Shown here piece after piece: positions 1 through 11,710 of a stretch of DNA of 64,000 nucleotides. The notes beneath the pieces were generated by a model, which saw nothing but the letters and a program-made list of their open reading frames with translations, ran no database searches and was not told the DNA's origin. Source of the DNA: Halictus rubicundus (lineage: Eukaryota > Arthropoda > Insecta > Hymenoptera > Halictidae); the NCBI RefSeq assembly GCF_050948215.1, contig NC_135157.1:8928001-8992000 (forward strand), read 5' to 3'. Position 1 is the stretch's first letter. Each line of letters opens with the position of its first letter. The translations under genes were made by a program, and so were the position numbers.

Positions 1-45
1 AAGTTACATCTCCCCGGGAGCAAGATTCTGCCGTATCCTTGATAA

Positions 46-73
46 ATAGACTACGGATCCTTATGTATTTGTC
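46..73. mobile_element. Solitary end of the TAGACTGCGG inverted-repeat family
   Basis: The sequence TAGACTACGGATCCTTATG followed by TATTTGTC matches the left terminal repeat of the dispersed element family described at 11,951-12,077. No matching right end was found in the next few hundred bases, so this is either a decayed copy or a half element. Confidence 0.45.
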
Positions 74-2063
74 GCTTATAAAGCTTCCCAAAAAACAACG
101 AGACCGAAGCTTTAACGGAATCTCGCGAAGTTGCATCTATCTTTTAACCTGCTCGAACTACTAAGACCGGAGGAAGAAGTTCCGTTTTATTCCTGCCCCT
201 CCTATATTTGCGTGCGAGGATGCTCGAGTGAATATCTCCACGTACTATCTTTCTTTCAGTACAGATTCTAAGCACCGACTGCAATTACCATAAACATTAC
301 AAAATATTTTCAATAAAATTTCAAATAAATCCTCTTCAAATTATCATTCAAATAAAAATGATTAAAGTGCTTCACACATCCGGGAGGACAAGCGTTAAAA
401 TATCCAAACCACATTTGTTCTTATGACTCCTTTCGTTACTGAAATTATCTTATGAAAACTACTTACCACTACATTCTGCTTTCACACGAAATTTTTGTAA
501 TGAAAAATATGTTTTGCTTTCAAATTGGTGGTGAATGATCCGAGACGCACGCAGAACCGTTTCAAGTAGATTTTCTATCGCACGATGAGAAATGGAGCAT
601 AGATTTCGGTGCATTTTCCAACATTACATATTATATACGTATCTCTACTATCAAAACACCCAAATGTAATGATAAATTAATCTAAAAAAAAAAATAGAAC
701 AACTAGAAACTGAGATCTTGCCGCCCTCAGAATCTTCTCATGGTCCACATTGGGAAACGGTGACCTAAATAGATAGCCTGCATCCACATTCGGGTCGAAG
801 CGACCCTGAGCCCGTCTTACGATACTAAATTGCAACTAAATTATACAATCGGAATAGCTTGCGGGTTAGGAGCTGCGCCGCGTTGCATCGATAACCAGTG
901 GAAATTCGCGACGTTGAAGATGTGGAGTGTCGGCCATCGTCGAGATTCCACGTTGATCCGGTAACGAATTTTTCGAAGCTTATTAAGCGGACGTCGGGAA
1001 CGGTAACAAGACCGTTTATAATGCTCGCGTGTCCCGTCAGGTTGATACTGGAATCGTTACCGCCGTAGGAAACTGTTATCGCGCCATAACCGCTGGTACA
1101 ATGGCGGTCAGGGCACTCGAGCGAAAACATCCGCTCCCCGTAGCATCATCTTACCCCAGAGGCTGCTCTGTTAATCCTCGCGGGGCATGCCGGCCACGCG
1201 AACATTTGAATAACATTTTACGGACGCACATTGTAACGGGCCCGTCTTGCGTCGAGAGAAAAGAAAAACACAAGGTACGGCCAGGCCCACGCGAATAAGG
1301 AAATCGTTCTGGAACACTGCGCCGGTTTGCGAGGCCAGTAGCGAACACATGTTGATAATAATCGCGAGCAACACCGTGCTCGTCCACCCGAGTTACGCCG
1401 GTGCAGCGGTCGTTATTTATTCCGACTCCTTTGACCGTGGACGAACGAAATATTAATTATTTACCGGCCCCGAGACGCCCGAGACTTTCTTCTGAATCAT
1501 TCACCGTGCTGGCGCCTACGGTTTCGGACGATTTAACACCTTCCAGGACACGAGGTATTTTCTACAGCGATCGTTGTTGCCTAAGTTCTTGGTGTGTTTA
1601 ACCCACCAATTAATTCTGTTGAACAGGAATCGCCCGACGCGTCTGATCACGGCCAACCAATACTACTTCGCGCGAATGCTAGGACACGCGTAGACGGCCA
1701 ATTTCCAAGCTCGATTCTCTCGAAAACGAAGCATCAACCGAGAAAAAATTTGCAAATCACCCTACGCCCGCTGGACCATTCTGAGACAGCCTGTACACAG
1801 GTCTAATATAATTTACATTAAAATGAATTAATTAGGAGACGAATCGGCGGAACTTCGGCGAACGTGCCCGAACCAGCGGAGTATCGACGAGAGGCAACAT
1901 GTATCTTCGATTCAATTCCGTTCCATCATCGGCGCGGTGCAATTAAACATTCTCCGAGCAGCGCGATGAGAAGGATCGATACGCGAGGAACGATCGGAAT
2001 GGGTTACGCTCGCGTGTATCGGCGCGATTAACTTTTTCCCGGTGTTTATCGGCCGACGATGTC

Positions 2064-2087
2064 GAGAGAGAGAGAGAGAGAGAGAGG
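2064..2087. repeat. (GA)n microsatellite
   Basis: An uninterrupted run of GA dinucleotides of about 24 bases inside the CpG-rich left part of the window. GA tracts are common near insect promoters (GAGA-factor type sites), but no gene start is assigned beside it. Confidence 0.85.
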
Positions 2088-2164
2088 ATTAATAAGCAAT
2101 TACACCGATTCGATTGCGACACGCATACGAATGGCCGTGTTGAACGCGGGTACCCGTTGCCCAG

Positions 2165-2219
2165 ATGATTCTTGCCGCTCGGCCCGTATGTGGCGGCCGT
2201 AGCGAGCGGCAAGAATCAT
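2165..2219. other. Perfect 17-bp hairpin with 21-base loop
   Basis: The arm at 2165-2181 (ATGATTCTTGCCGCTCG) is the exact reverse complement of 2203-2219, and a G.T pair adds an 18th position. The 21-base loop is GC-rich. The structure could be a small-RNA precursor or a fixed inverted repeat. The stem is somewhat short and too perfect for a typical animal pre-miRNA, and no known miRNA sequence was recognised in it. Confidence 0.6.
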
Positions 2220-2952
2220 TCGAGCCTGGTACGGAACGGGGCTCGAATAATTGTTGCTGCGGATAGGCGAACCGGTACGCTTCTAAACGGGCACGAAATA
2301 TCCGAACACGTTGTACAACGAGGCTATTGTTGACCTCACGTCTGACTTCGCGGCGTGTACGTCAACCGGTCTGTGCACGCGACCGTCGTTACATACGTGA
2401 TCATCGGGTACGTGTCCTTAACGTTTGGCGCCATTGGCCGGCTCGTTGAAAGAGAAACGTTTCTCATGACGCGTGCCAACAATCCCATTGTTCTTATCGG
2501 GAGGGACGAGCGGACCGACGCTTTTCGCACGCGGATATCGCCTTGGGAAGCCGAACGGATTCTTTGCGCTCGGATTCGCGATGCAAATCGTTCGCAATTG
2601 GAATCTTAATGCGACCGGATACCTAACACGCCGCTCGGGACTAGGTCAATCCTCCACGGCCCACCGACAGCCTCATTATCTTCACGAACAGATTCTCGAA
2701 TTTCTGTTATTCGATATCCATGACGCCGCTCTCCGTTGTACCGGCACCCGAAGAATCATTTTTAACAGAGCATTCTACCGAGAACGGCGAACTCGTGTGT
2801 CCTTCAGGACGTTTTTACAAAGAAAAACTACAGTACATTTTGCGGAACAATTTTCTGGAGACCGGGAGAGGTTGCCCACCATTTAAAAACGAATAAACTT
2901 TATAAAATTGGTTCGAGCGAGGAGAGTTTTCTGGAGACGTTAGGAGGATTAA

Positions 2953-3164
2953 TATACTAGGTAATTTATAAAAGAGATTGATCTGATATAAAAATGGATA
3001 AGCACAATTTAAAGCGGTAGATGTATTAAAAAGATTTATGGGCACCAGCGTATTGGTTCTAGCTTAATAAAATAACTAAAGGAAGAAAGAAATTTTTATT
3101 TCGCTCCTGTGTCTTGCAATCAATGCAAATATTTTTTATTTTGCATAAAGATCCGCAGTCTACA
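2953..3164. mobile_element. TAGACTGCGG-family element, about 210 bp
   Basis: The right end is GCATAAAGATCCGCAGTCTA (3143-3162), among the best-preserved termini in the window. The interior shares an AATTTnTATTTCGCTCC block and adjoining sequence with the element at 56,415-56,605. The left end near 2953 is diverged and less certain. Non-coding MITE-type element. Confidence 0.6.
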
Positions 3165-4354
3165 CATTTATATTAATTGAAACTGCTTTTCATCGGCTCC
3201 TATAATGAAAATTAAAAACAAGTCGACTTCTTTAAATCCAGATACTTTTTATTTCAATGAATGATTTCTGTCCCGTTTTCTTGTCAATAAAAGAGGATCT
3301 AAATCTTTGTTTTTTACTAAAGTAAATTTTTTCTCACATCTTGAGGATCCGATTTATGTTACACACACGCAGAAAAGATCGTAATGTATTTCGCACGATT
3401 TTAGCAAATCAACCGAAGCTAACAGATTTCAAGCAGGTCCCATTGTTCAGATGAATGAGAACAGCTGTTAGGCAAACATTTACGTTCTATCGAACGTAAC
3501 GCATACTGAGGAAGACACTCTGCGAGCGCGGCTCAGAATAACGATTGTTATCATCCCGCGAGCGGGACGTCTCGCGGTTTTAAATCAACCGAGATCCGTA
3601 ATACGAAATCCCTATTAAAAACGGAGATTCCGAAGGGAATAAGAATGATCATTTCCTTTTCTGTTCGCTTTGGTAAGAAAAATTGTCTTCCTGTGCGGGC
3701 GGTCTACTACCGAAGACTCGGTAGAAGAAGCGAATATCTCGGTACAAGGAAACGCCACAAGGAAATTGGTTCTGTAGATTGAATATCGAGCGCGCGAAAC
3801 TTTTGCAAAAAAGAATCGAAATTTCAGACGGGAGGTGGAAGGTCCGTAGAAGCCGTAGGGCCGTCTCCCTCGTGCCGGGGCTCGAACTGAGCAATAATTC
3901 CGAGGAACGTTTACCCTTCAAAATTCGCAACTTTCCTGATAACTTTTCGCGGAAAGATTCAAAAGAAGATCCTTCCGGGGAAATAAATGTTTAATCTTAT
4001 GCTACGGAAAGGAACTTTGACGAATTAGCGGTGAAAAAAAGTACGGAACTTCGGTACGCAAGGATTAAATTAAATGGAGCTCCTTTTTGAAAAGATTATT
4101 CAATAACCTTGACTATTTTGATAATTTGTCATAATCAGAAATCAATGGTTTCTTCCGAGTTGGATTGCTTCAACTTCTCAAAAAAATCCGGGTCGTATAG
4201 TCCAATGCTAAAAAAGTTATCGTCCTTCCAAAAGTGTCTGTTACTGTGATTCATTGTATATCAATATTACAACTATGGCCAAGGCTATAAAGTACAAAAC
4301 GGACAACCAAAAAATAGCTTAGTGTGTAGATTAAAGATAGAAAAAGAGCACGTA
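3165..4354. other. Intergenic, nothing recognised
   Basis: I see no supportable gene. Open frames of 70-95 codons at 3649-3930 (-) and 3779-3994 (+) overlap each other and lack ATG context, splice sites or family resemblance. Confidence 0.5.
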
Positions 4355-4356
4355 TA

Positions 4357-4696
4357 CAGGGTGTAGTAAAAATTGTGGTGCAACCGGCCGGGTGGTGGTT
4401 CTACACGTAAGAACAAGCCAAAAAGAAAGAATAACATTTTTTTGTTTCGCGCTTCGTTTTCGAGAAAATTGAGTTTAATATCCGTCGGGTTCGCGTGCTT
4501 GGTTACTGCAAGAAGTAGAATTGGTTGGCCATGATCAGACGCGTCAGCCGATTCCTATCTAACAGCACTTGTGTTCGCTGCATTTTCAGACTCGATTTTC
4601 TCAAAAACGAGGCGTCAAACGGAAAAATGTTACTCCTTTCTCTCGGCTTACTTTTGCATGTAGAATCACCACCCAAGCGGGCGGGGTGCACCCTAC
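4357..4696. mobile_element. Element with long (about 120 bp) terminal inverted repeats
   Basis: The left end begins CAGGGTGTAGTA (4357) and the right end reads, in reverse complement, TAGGGTGCACCCC (ending about 4696). The two arms stay alignable for roughly 120 bases. They share GGGTGGTGRTTCTACA, then AAGCCRARA and RAGTAACATTTTT blocks, and a final CTCGTTTTNGAGAAAAT block. The centre is only about 100 bases and has no transposase frame, so this is a non-autonomous DNA element. A related fragment of the CTCGAAAACGA block occurs near 1717-1750. CAGGGTGT ends are common on hymenopteran elements, but I cannot name the superfamily. Confidence 0.75.
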
Positions 4697-5664
4697 ATAT
4701 TAAACGTAAATTTGGATACATATTTTCTTGTTCTCTTAGGGTTTCATAAATATTACATCGATGTAAGCACGTAAGAGACGGGTATGACTCGTCCAACATA
4801 AACAAATAAAAACTATTCGTTCGACTGTTAGAACGCTGAAAGAAGACCGATTTTTTTCGAACGTGTCGAGTAGGGTAGTCGTCGAACGGGCACGTTGCGA
4901 TAGGAGACAAAGGGAACCGCAGTGCTCGACTTTCCTTCGCGACAGAAACTTTTGATGAAAAGGGGACTTTAACGTTCGCCGTGGTCAGCATCGGCGGCGT
5001 ATCGATGATACGAGTAGCCGGCACGGCGAGTGGCGCACGTGAAAGTCGACCACGAGGCACGGCCGTTGATTTTTGCGCGCTCGGAAACCAGTTTCTGTTC
5101 CTATTGTTACAACAGCCGGCTGCTCTCGCAGACGGAATCTCTCCCTCGAGCACAGCCTCGCTTTATCCCGCTATACATGACCGAGCGCACGGCTGCGTGG
5201 GAGTCGGCCGACACTGTCCGATTTTTCCCCACGAAATTCCAAGGAGACATTAGCGGCAATCTCATTACAGCGCTTCCGAGTTTGTACAGAGCCGGCCGTA
5301 AGTCATCGAACGTCTACAGCGCCGCTCATAATTATTCGAACGACCGGAGATTCTGTACTACGCTTGCCCGGGGTAAGCAACAATGTACTATTGTCGGCAT
5401 AAATGACTCTTTATAATGGACAGCGGGAACAATGAACGGTGTTTTTAGAACGGTCGCAGTTGCGCGTAATCTAAATTTCAGTCGCCGGGCTTTACTCCCG
5501 TTAAAATCTTGCGGAACAGGATAGATGGCGAGGCAAGAAACCGCGGCAGACATTGTCCATAAAATGAAAACGTTAATGAAATCGGCTGGTCGAGTGACAC
5601 GATTTTTTAAAGCAGAAATCTGGAGGTCTGGAAAAATATTGGAGTTCAGTGGTCGTGAGACATA

Positions 5665-6068
5665 GGGTGAGGCACCCAATTACCGTGGGCGTGCCAATTA
5701 CTGTGCTTGTATTAATTATACTGATTTTTAAAGCATGATTCAAACACGAGATATTAAATTTTCTTCATTAACACTAGGTTTACGGAGCACTGGAAATGAC
5801 TAGTTTACATTTCCTTATAAAAATAACACGAATATATCTCTCAAAATCTGTAGCCATTTTTTAAATAATATATACCTAGGGAAATCAATTTGTTAAATAA
5901 TTCCTCATGGATCCATGTTTGCAATCTCAATATTCGTGAATTCAAAATATTAGAATCCGTCATTTTGACGGGTCCCGTAAATCTAGTGTTAAAATCAATT
6001 AATATGTATTAATATGTGTACATGTTAATAGTATAATTAATATTACACGGTGATCGGGTCCCTTATCC
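5665..6068. mobile_element. TA-flanked MITE (GGGTAAGGGACCC family), copy interrupted by another MITE
   Basis: The ends are GGGTGAGGCACCCAATTAC on the left and GGTCCCTTATCC on the right, flanked by TA on both sides (5663-5664 and 6069-6070), as expected of Tc1/mariner-type insertion. The second copy at 34,615-34,839 has the same ends and interior. The reading is interrupted at 5768-5992 by an unrelated TTAA-flanked element. Removing that element restores the sequence of the other copy around a single TTAA. Confidence 0.8.
5772..5988. mobile_element. piggyBac-type MITE, 217 bp, TTAA target site, nested insertion
   Basis: The termini are CACTAGGTTTACGG and its near inverse CCGTAAATCTAGTG, flanked on both sides by TTAA (5768-5771 and 5989-5992). 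TTAA duplication is diagnostic of piggyBac-like transposition. A second copy of nearly equal length lies at 43,683-43,900 in the opposite orientation. There is no transposase frame. The element sits inside the TA-flanked MITE spanning 5665-6068. Confidence 0.85.
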
Positions 6069-6070
6069 TA

Positions 6071-7725
6071 TTTAACGATTGTTCAAATCTATTAATCGTA
6101 CGATGAAAAACGGTTTTGTTCGTACATCTTCTTTAAAAAAAATGTCTGAACATTTTAACAAAGCAGAGTTCTCGATTCTTTTTAACGTCACACTTAAACA
6201 TTCTGTTACGGGTAGTGTTTCAAAGAATCGACCTACTTGGGGGGAAAAAACGTGCAGTTCTATTTTTAAAAAAAGCTACTTCTGCATTTTGAAGCGAACC
6301 GTTGCATTTATGCAAAAGCAAAGTCGTGAGAGAATACGTCTCCCACATATATCATTCTGAAATTAAGATTTTAATAAAGAGTAGGATTATGAATACATTA
6401 CGAAGAACACAATAGAACTCCTCATGCAAGGAATAGAATGCTAACCAGTTCTCTTTTCCATAGATTAGTGTCTAAAATCGCGAATTTGCATAAACATCCG
6501 GTGGCAGGCTAATAATAAACTTCAGTAAAGGCCATCTCTTCTGCTCTTATGACTGCAACAGTCTCGAAGTAGAACAACTTTCTTGCACATCACGTATTGT
6601 AAATGTCGTGTTCACGTCCATTGCTATTCGAAGCATATTTAAAAGAAGGTAAAAGTGCATCACAGATATTTTTCGTGCCTGTAAAATATTCGTGAGTAAT
6701 GCCAAAAGTGGGCGTTATTTAAAACACTAGAAGAATTCCAAGAATTAGAGAAATTTCTATTTGGCTGCTGCCCCTCGCAGAAAATGTTCATTTTGTCCAA
6801 AGATCCGGGGCTGCAAGGAAATTAATTTTATTCGTGTTGAAACTGCGAAGCGAACGAAGTAGGTTGCCCTGAATTCTCTATAAAAATGACGAACCAATTT
6901 ATTAATTTCCCAGCGAAGCTACTTTATCATTATCGTAATTGCAAAATGAAGCAGCGAAACGGGTCGATGCGTGTGTGTGTGTAGTTCTGGAGGACCGCCT
7001 GTTCGTTTCAGCGACGAAGACGAATAGTTCACGTGTGACGACGCAGGGGCACGTGAAGTCGATACCAAAGAAAAGTTTCGCTCGAGAAATTCCAGGGATG
7101 TCCTCCGGTAGACGGGCGGCTGCCAACTTTGCGACCGGCTGAGAGCCTCGCCCTCGGGCCTAATTAAATAGTCCGTTATTTGCGGAGCAATATAACTTGG
7201 TCCGGTCAAAGCAGGACTATTTACCGCTCGTTTAATTATTCATTACGCGCCACGATAATTTCCATTTGCGCGGCTGTCCGCTGCGATTCGGCGCTCTCCC
7301 CGGTGGCTGGAAAAACGGCGGACCTCAAAGGGACGAAGTTCCGCCGTGCCGATAGCAGTCTAGATTAGTAACGACTACGGGGACGGAGCGTCCTTTGAGC
7401 GCAACAAAAATGTTGCATTCTGTTGCGAGAGCGTGTCGTAGAATTTTAAACACGGTCCTGGGAAAACAGAAACGGTCTCGCCCCGCTATTTTCCATCCTT
7501 TCGATGCGCGACACAGAGGGTTGTCCAACGGAAAAACGAACCGCCTGAATATCTTTCGTGGCATTTTCTCGCTATCGGCCGGATTACACGCGAATTAATT
7601 TCTTCCTCATTTCTCATCGGAAGAGCCGATTTCAGAAACTGCGCGCTGTGTGTACACGGTGTCCTTAAATATTTGGATCGTTTTGTGGAAACAAGCGTTG
7701 GTTAATCGATCGTCGACTGTTCCAG
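6071..7725. other. Intergenic / possible upstream region of the clarin-like gene
   Basis: No gene is supported. A decayed end of the TAGACTGCGG family may lie at 6490-6512 (GCATAAACATCCGGTGGCAG). GC content rises from about 6,900 towards the first recognised clarin exon. The N-terminal clarin exon should encode a first membrane span and an extracellular loop. I looked for such a frame here and found none that is convincing. Confidence 0.4.
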
Positions 7726-7733
7726 TGCCACAG

Positions 7734-10000
7734 ATGATCCGGCAAGATCCAACGGTGATGTCATGGGGTCTGTGGATCAGCACCCTGACGACCACCTCGG
7801 CGGCCCTCGTCACCGCGGGATTGGCCGCGCTGCTCGCCGTTTTGAACACTGCCACATCGCCGAGGTCCAAAATCCTCTCCGATCCCGGCGTGTACTTCAT
7901 AAATATTTTAACGCGTGAGTCTTCCAAATTGCCCGTATAAACTTCCGCCGGGCCGTCCCGGGAGCTCGCTTTGTCCGACGGATCACACGCCGAAACGTCG
8001 TGCTCGCAAATCCAGAAAATAACTCGTTAAACTTCCGGACTCCGTGTTATTTTGAACCCCCGTGCGCGCTTTTCGTCTTTCTGAAACGGCCACGAGGCTG
8101 CGAAATCGATTTAAATCTTGAAAATACAAAAATCAGATCAAATTAAAATAAGATACGCAACATCATCCACAACATACTTCTCAAGTAACGATGGAAAATA
8201 TGGGACGATTTGCATAATCAAAGAAATACTGGCATAATGAACTCTTATGCTCGCCTCGGACAGAAAGCGACTTTCACCAACATATTCGTGGCATTTTTCT
8301 GATGAAAATGATACCAAATATGATATAATTCCGATGATATTTACTTGTGTAATGCACGACGAAGGTTATTACTTCCCATTACAAAAAAATTCCACAGATA
8401 TATTGGTGAAAGTCTCATAAAAAATAAAGAAGTTTTGTTATTGGATTAGAAGCAGTCTCACACTGACATACCCGATCCTTATTACGTTTACTTCGCTGTC
8501 CTTTTCGGCAGTGGATCGAAGATAAGTATCATCTGTCCGATAATTGTCCCTGGCCGGACCCGTGTTTTGGACAATTATCGAGTAGACACTGTGTTGATGT
8601 TCCACCGACGCGTACCCAGTTCGCACGTTTCATTAAACAACGAAACCGTGGTTCGGTGTCGAAGAAGGCGAACGTGAGAACGCGTGTATTCAATATTGGT
8701 TTAATTGGGTCCCGTTTCAGTGTTAATGTGCCTCGCTAGCACGAGCACCTGGCTGGCGCAGTACTACACGAAGCTGTACTTCAACGTGCTTCCGAAGGAG
8801 GACATCGACAATATGTGGACCAGCGAGGGTTCTGCTGAGCTCGGTTATTCATTTTGGTAAGAGACCTTTTATTCTCCGCTCAATGGCGATGTAGTATCGC
8901 GGGCACGGAGCCTCGGACAAACTGCGCTCCACGACTTCCATGCCTCATCGTTCGCGGATTCTAAAGCCCCGCGGTTCAATACGATAAATGTTTCTCGAGT
9001 CCCCGCGAGACACGGCGCTCTTCAGAACGATCTGGCATAGCCGGCTTGAGAAAAGGGCGTCGTTTATGCCTCGGCGATACCAAAGAATACGCGATTCCTC
9101 CTCTTCTCCATCATTTTCGTACTATCACTCCAGCTCGATATTTCCAGTTTTCACTATTCCAACTGAGAAATCGTTCTCGTTTTATCCACCTTCATTCACG
9201 AAACTGCGATTAAACGTTTCAGATCTACAACATCGTGATAACCAGACTGCGAATCTTCATGCGAATTATAAATACCATTTTACGAAGACCGGAGTGAGTA
9301 ATGATATTATGACAAGCGTAGAGACGTCGTTAATATTTGTTTCTAGACATGTTCTTTTGTATTCTAAAAATGTATGCTTACTATAAGTGCATAAAGATTC
9401 GCAGTCTAGCAATAACTAGACTGTATAGCGTCCTATTAATAAATCTCATTGTTTCATTGTAGATCAAACAGCCTGGCACACCATAAATGCAAAAGAGTTG
9501 CGATCTAGCAGAAATATTTTTGTATTTCTCCCAGCACACCTCCAAGTCGAAATTACATTTATACAGATTCTAGGCACTCTTGCATCCAAAACCGCTTCCA
9601 TTCTCCATGATATAAGACATTCTACCAACATGACACAATTTTTCTAACTCTTGAGCTCCGTCTTATATCTCCAGGAAGAATTTGTACGTTAAATCACTTT
9701 TGTAGATGAAAACGTGAAATACGTTCACTTTCAAATTTTTATGTATCTTCCGAATTTCTGTAAAGTCTCTTTTATTAATCTTGTCGGATATAAAGCAGGC
9801 CTGGTGTCGACTGCAGAAGTTCGGGCGACGTCCACGTGAAGTTTTGTTGTTGCTGTTGCAGGCTGGTCGTGTGCGCCGGTGTGGTGCATTTAATCAGTAT
9901 AGCATTGGTCGGCTGGGGCTCCGGACGAGACAAAATTGAACGTCTGGAAGCAATCCCGGCACTGGAAGAGAAGACCGCCGCGGCAATAATGCTGTATTGA
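7734..10000 (+). CDS. Clarin-like tetraspan membrane protein, C-terminal exons
   Basis: Three exons join in phase: 7734-7914 (the preceding acceptor is CAG at 7731-7733, or TTCCAG at 7725), 8721-8856, and 9862-10000 ending in TGA, giving 151 residues. The first exon encodes a hydrophobic span (STLTTTSAALVTAGLAALLA) followed by a charged loop and FINIL. The second encodes LMCLASTSTWLAQYY and an acidic loop. The third encodes WLVVCAGVVHLISIALVGWG and a charged tail. Span order, loop lengths and the GWG ending resemble spans 2-4 of clarins (CLRN family, linked to hair-bundle and synaptic membranes in vertebrates). The first span and its exon are missing, so they lie upstream, possibly outside the window. 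The ATG at 7734 may be internal rather than the start. The family call is by resemblance. Confidence 0.7.
8538..8580. other. Hairpin in clarin-like intron
   Basis: A 12-bp perfect inverted repeat, CGATAATTGTCC (8538-8549) and its complement (8569-8580), with a 19-base loop. The flanks continue pairing outward for about six positions with G.T wobbles, giving an imperfect stem of about 18-19 bp inside the intron 7915-8720. The size fits a small-RNA precursor, but nothing else supports one. Confidence 0.4.
9243..9408. mobile_element. TAGACTGCGG-family element in clarin-like intron, about 165 bp
   Basis: The left end CAGACTGCGAATCTTCATG (from 9243) and the right end GCATAAAGATTCGCAGTCTA (9389-9408) are inverted copies of each other. 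Immediately after it a second, more decayed copy may run from TAGACTGTATAGCG (9418) to GTTGCGATCTAGC (about 9510). Both lie in the last intron of the clarin-like gene. Confidence 0.65.
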
Positions 10001-11710
10001 ATGCGAGGGTTCTCAGGGCGAAAACTCAAATAGAAGGGATCCATTACAGAAATTAAACAGCGCTCGCGTGTCGAGCCCAACGGGAGCCGATTATACAGAG
10101 AGCGGTGCGTTTCCGTAGTCCGAGAACGAATTTCGTAAAGTTCCTAGATGTTCGTTAGATCGTTTCACTTCGAGCAAACGCGACGGCGAAAGCAGCGCAG
10201 AATTGTGAAAGAATACTTCACGTGGAATCTCTATGTCTCGAGGATCTTTCTGTAACGCGGGGACGCGAACGAACGATACCAATCTCTGAGTGGCACATGG
10301 TAAAGCAAAGCATGTGCATGGACGCGTGTATGAATTCTATGGCGTTTTTGTTTTACATAATGTTTAAATCATTCGTTAACCGGAATCGCTTCTGATAATG
10401 TGCTTAATATTTGTGACCCACGCATTGGTCTAAAAATATGATTCTGCTAAGATTGAATAGTATTCTTCGTAAGGTTTCGTGCAATTTATGAAATCGACTG
10501 CGAACACCGAAAGGAGACTTTTTAGTACAAGTAAAAAGATCTGACCGCCGTGTACTTTATAAATGCGTAACACTGTGCGATTCGAACCAGATGTACATTA
10601 CGTGTCGCTGAATTACATTACAATTTCGAATAATAAAATCAGTTAGTGCCTAATCATAGACGTTTGTACGATTTTCATATGTGTCTAGTGCAACATCAAT
10701 ACCCTGATCAATTTTACATTTTTCGCGAAAAAGTTGGCTTGTGTTTCTCTCCTTACGTGTCTGCTGCTCTCGCGTCTTTCTCTCTGAAATCATTTGTATA
10801 GATTAATCGAATTACTTAATCGAGTAGGTATGTAAATAGAAACGGAGTTTGATACTCTGCAGTGATTTATTTATTACGTAGCATCGTAAATTCTTAACGA
10901 TATCATAAATGTAATAAAACAATTAAAAAGACAATACGGACAAGATGCATCGATCTTCATTTATATTTATACCATATAATATCGAGGGCGGCTCTCACGT
11001 TGGTCTCAAAACCTGACTGTATTATAAAAGTTAAAAACATCGTTGCCACGAATATGCACGGAAGAGGAATTATATTTCTTCTTTCTTTCTGGGAACAGAG
11101 GTATACCACGGCGTATTCGAGTTCGTAAAAAAAAAAATTAGCATTAGTGTTAGGATACAAGAGAACTTTATTGATGTTTTGAGACTTTCCACCACTCTGC
11201 GACGAGTCTTATATAGCCGATTCAATTCTTCCGCACACATACAGTCCACCGTCATCTCTTCTGCTCTGTACATTGATTCATATCTCACATACAGTTGTGA
11301 CGCGCGAAGTAATTATGTATACTGCCCGAGCGTTCTTATTCCTTGACAAGCCTAATGCACGTAACGCAGTATGTTGTCGATATTTAAATAAAAAAACTCA
11401 TGTTGTGGGTTCTTCCTTTTAGAAAAATCATAAAAATTCGAACCTATCGCTGTTTCTCAGTGTTAGTTTACGTTTTGCTTTTACCATCGGTTTCCCTTTT
11501 TGTCCGAAGCGGCGAATTAGCCTACGAACGGTCGCCTTTGTGCTTTCTTTAAATTACAACAAGTATGTCGGAGAAAGGAACGCAGCGGTGCACAAAACAG
11601 CCGCGTTGGGCACGTCGTGTAGTTTCTTGCAAAAAGTCTAACTGCGTATTATGCACTGTTCTTGAAGAATAGTAAACGTTGCTTCTATAGGTAGCCTTCG
11701 AAGTGTTATG
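10001..11710. other. Convergent 3' regions of the clarin-like gene and eIF3a
   Basis: This holds the presumed 3' untranslated sequence of the + strand clarin-like gene and of the - strand eIF3a gene, which point towards each other. No further coding exon is supported. The short minus frames at 10957-11288 are AT-rich and unconvincing. Confidence 0.5.

Larger units (their letters stand above)
74..2952. other. No resolved gene; CpG-rich stretch with unassigned reading frames
   Basis: I cannot assign a gene here. From about 800 to 2,900 the sequence is visibly richer in G, C and CpG than its surroundings, which lengthens chance open frames. Two minus-strand frames are the least chance-like: 825-1130, which includes a possible N-glycosylation site (NLT), and 1171-1374, which begins with a hydrophobic stretch. 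Neither has a clear ATG, splice structure or recognisable domain. A (GA)n run lies at 2064-2087 and a strong hairpin at 2165-2219. The stretch could be a promoter or first-exon region of a gene to the left, or could hold the missing first exon of the clarin-like gene. Confidence 0.3.

Noticed and set aside
2355..2886. Overlapping plus-strand frames of 84 and 137 codons, one with a hydrophobic start, tested as the missing clarin exon
   Set aside because: Residue pattern does not match a clarin first span and loop, frames start at GTG, and the CpG-rich context favours chance open frames.
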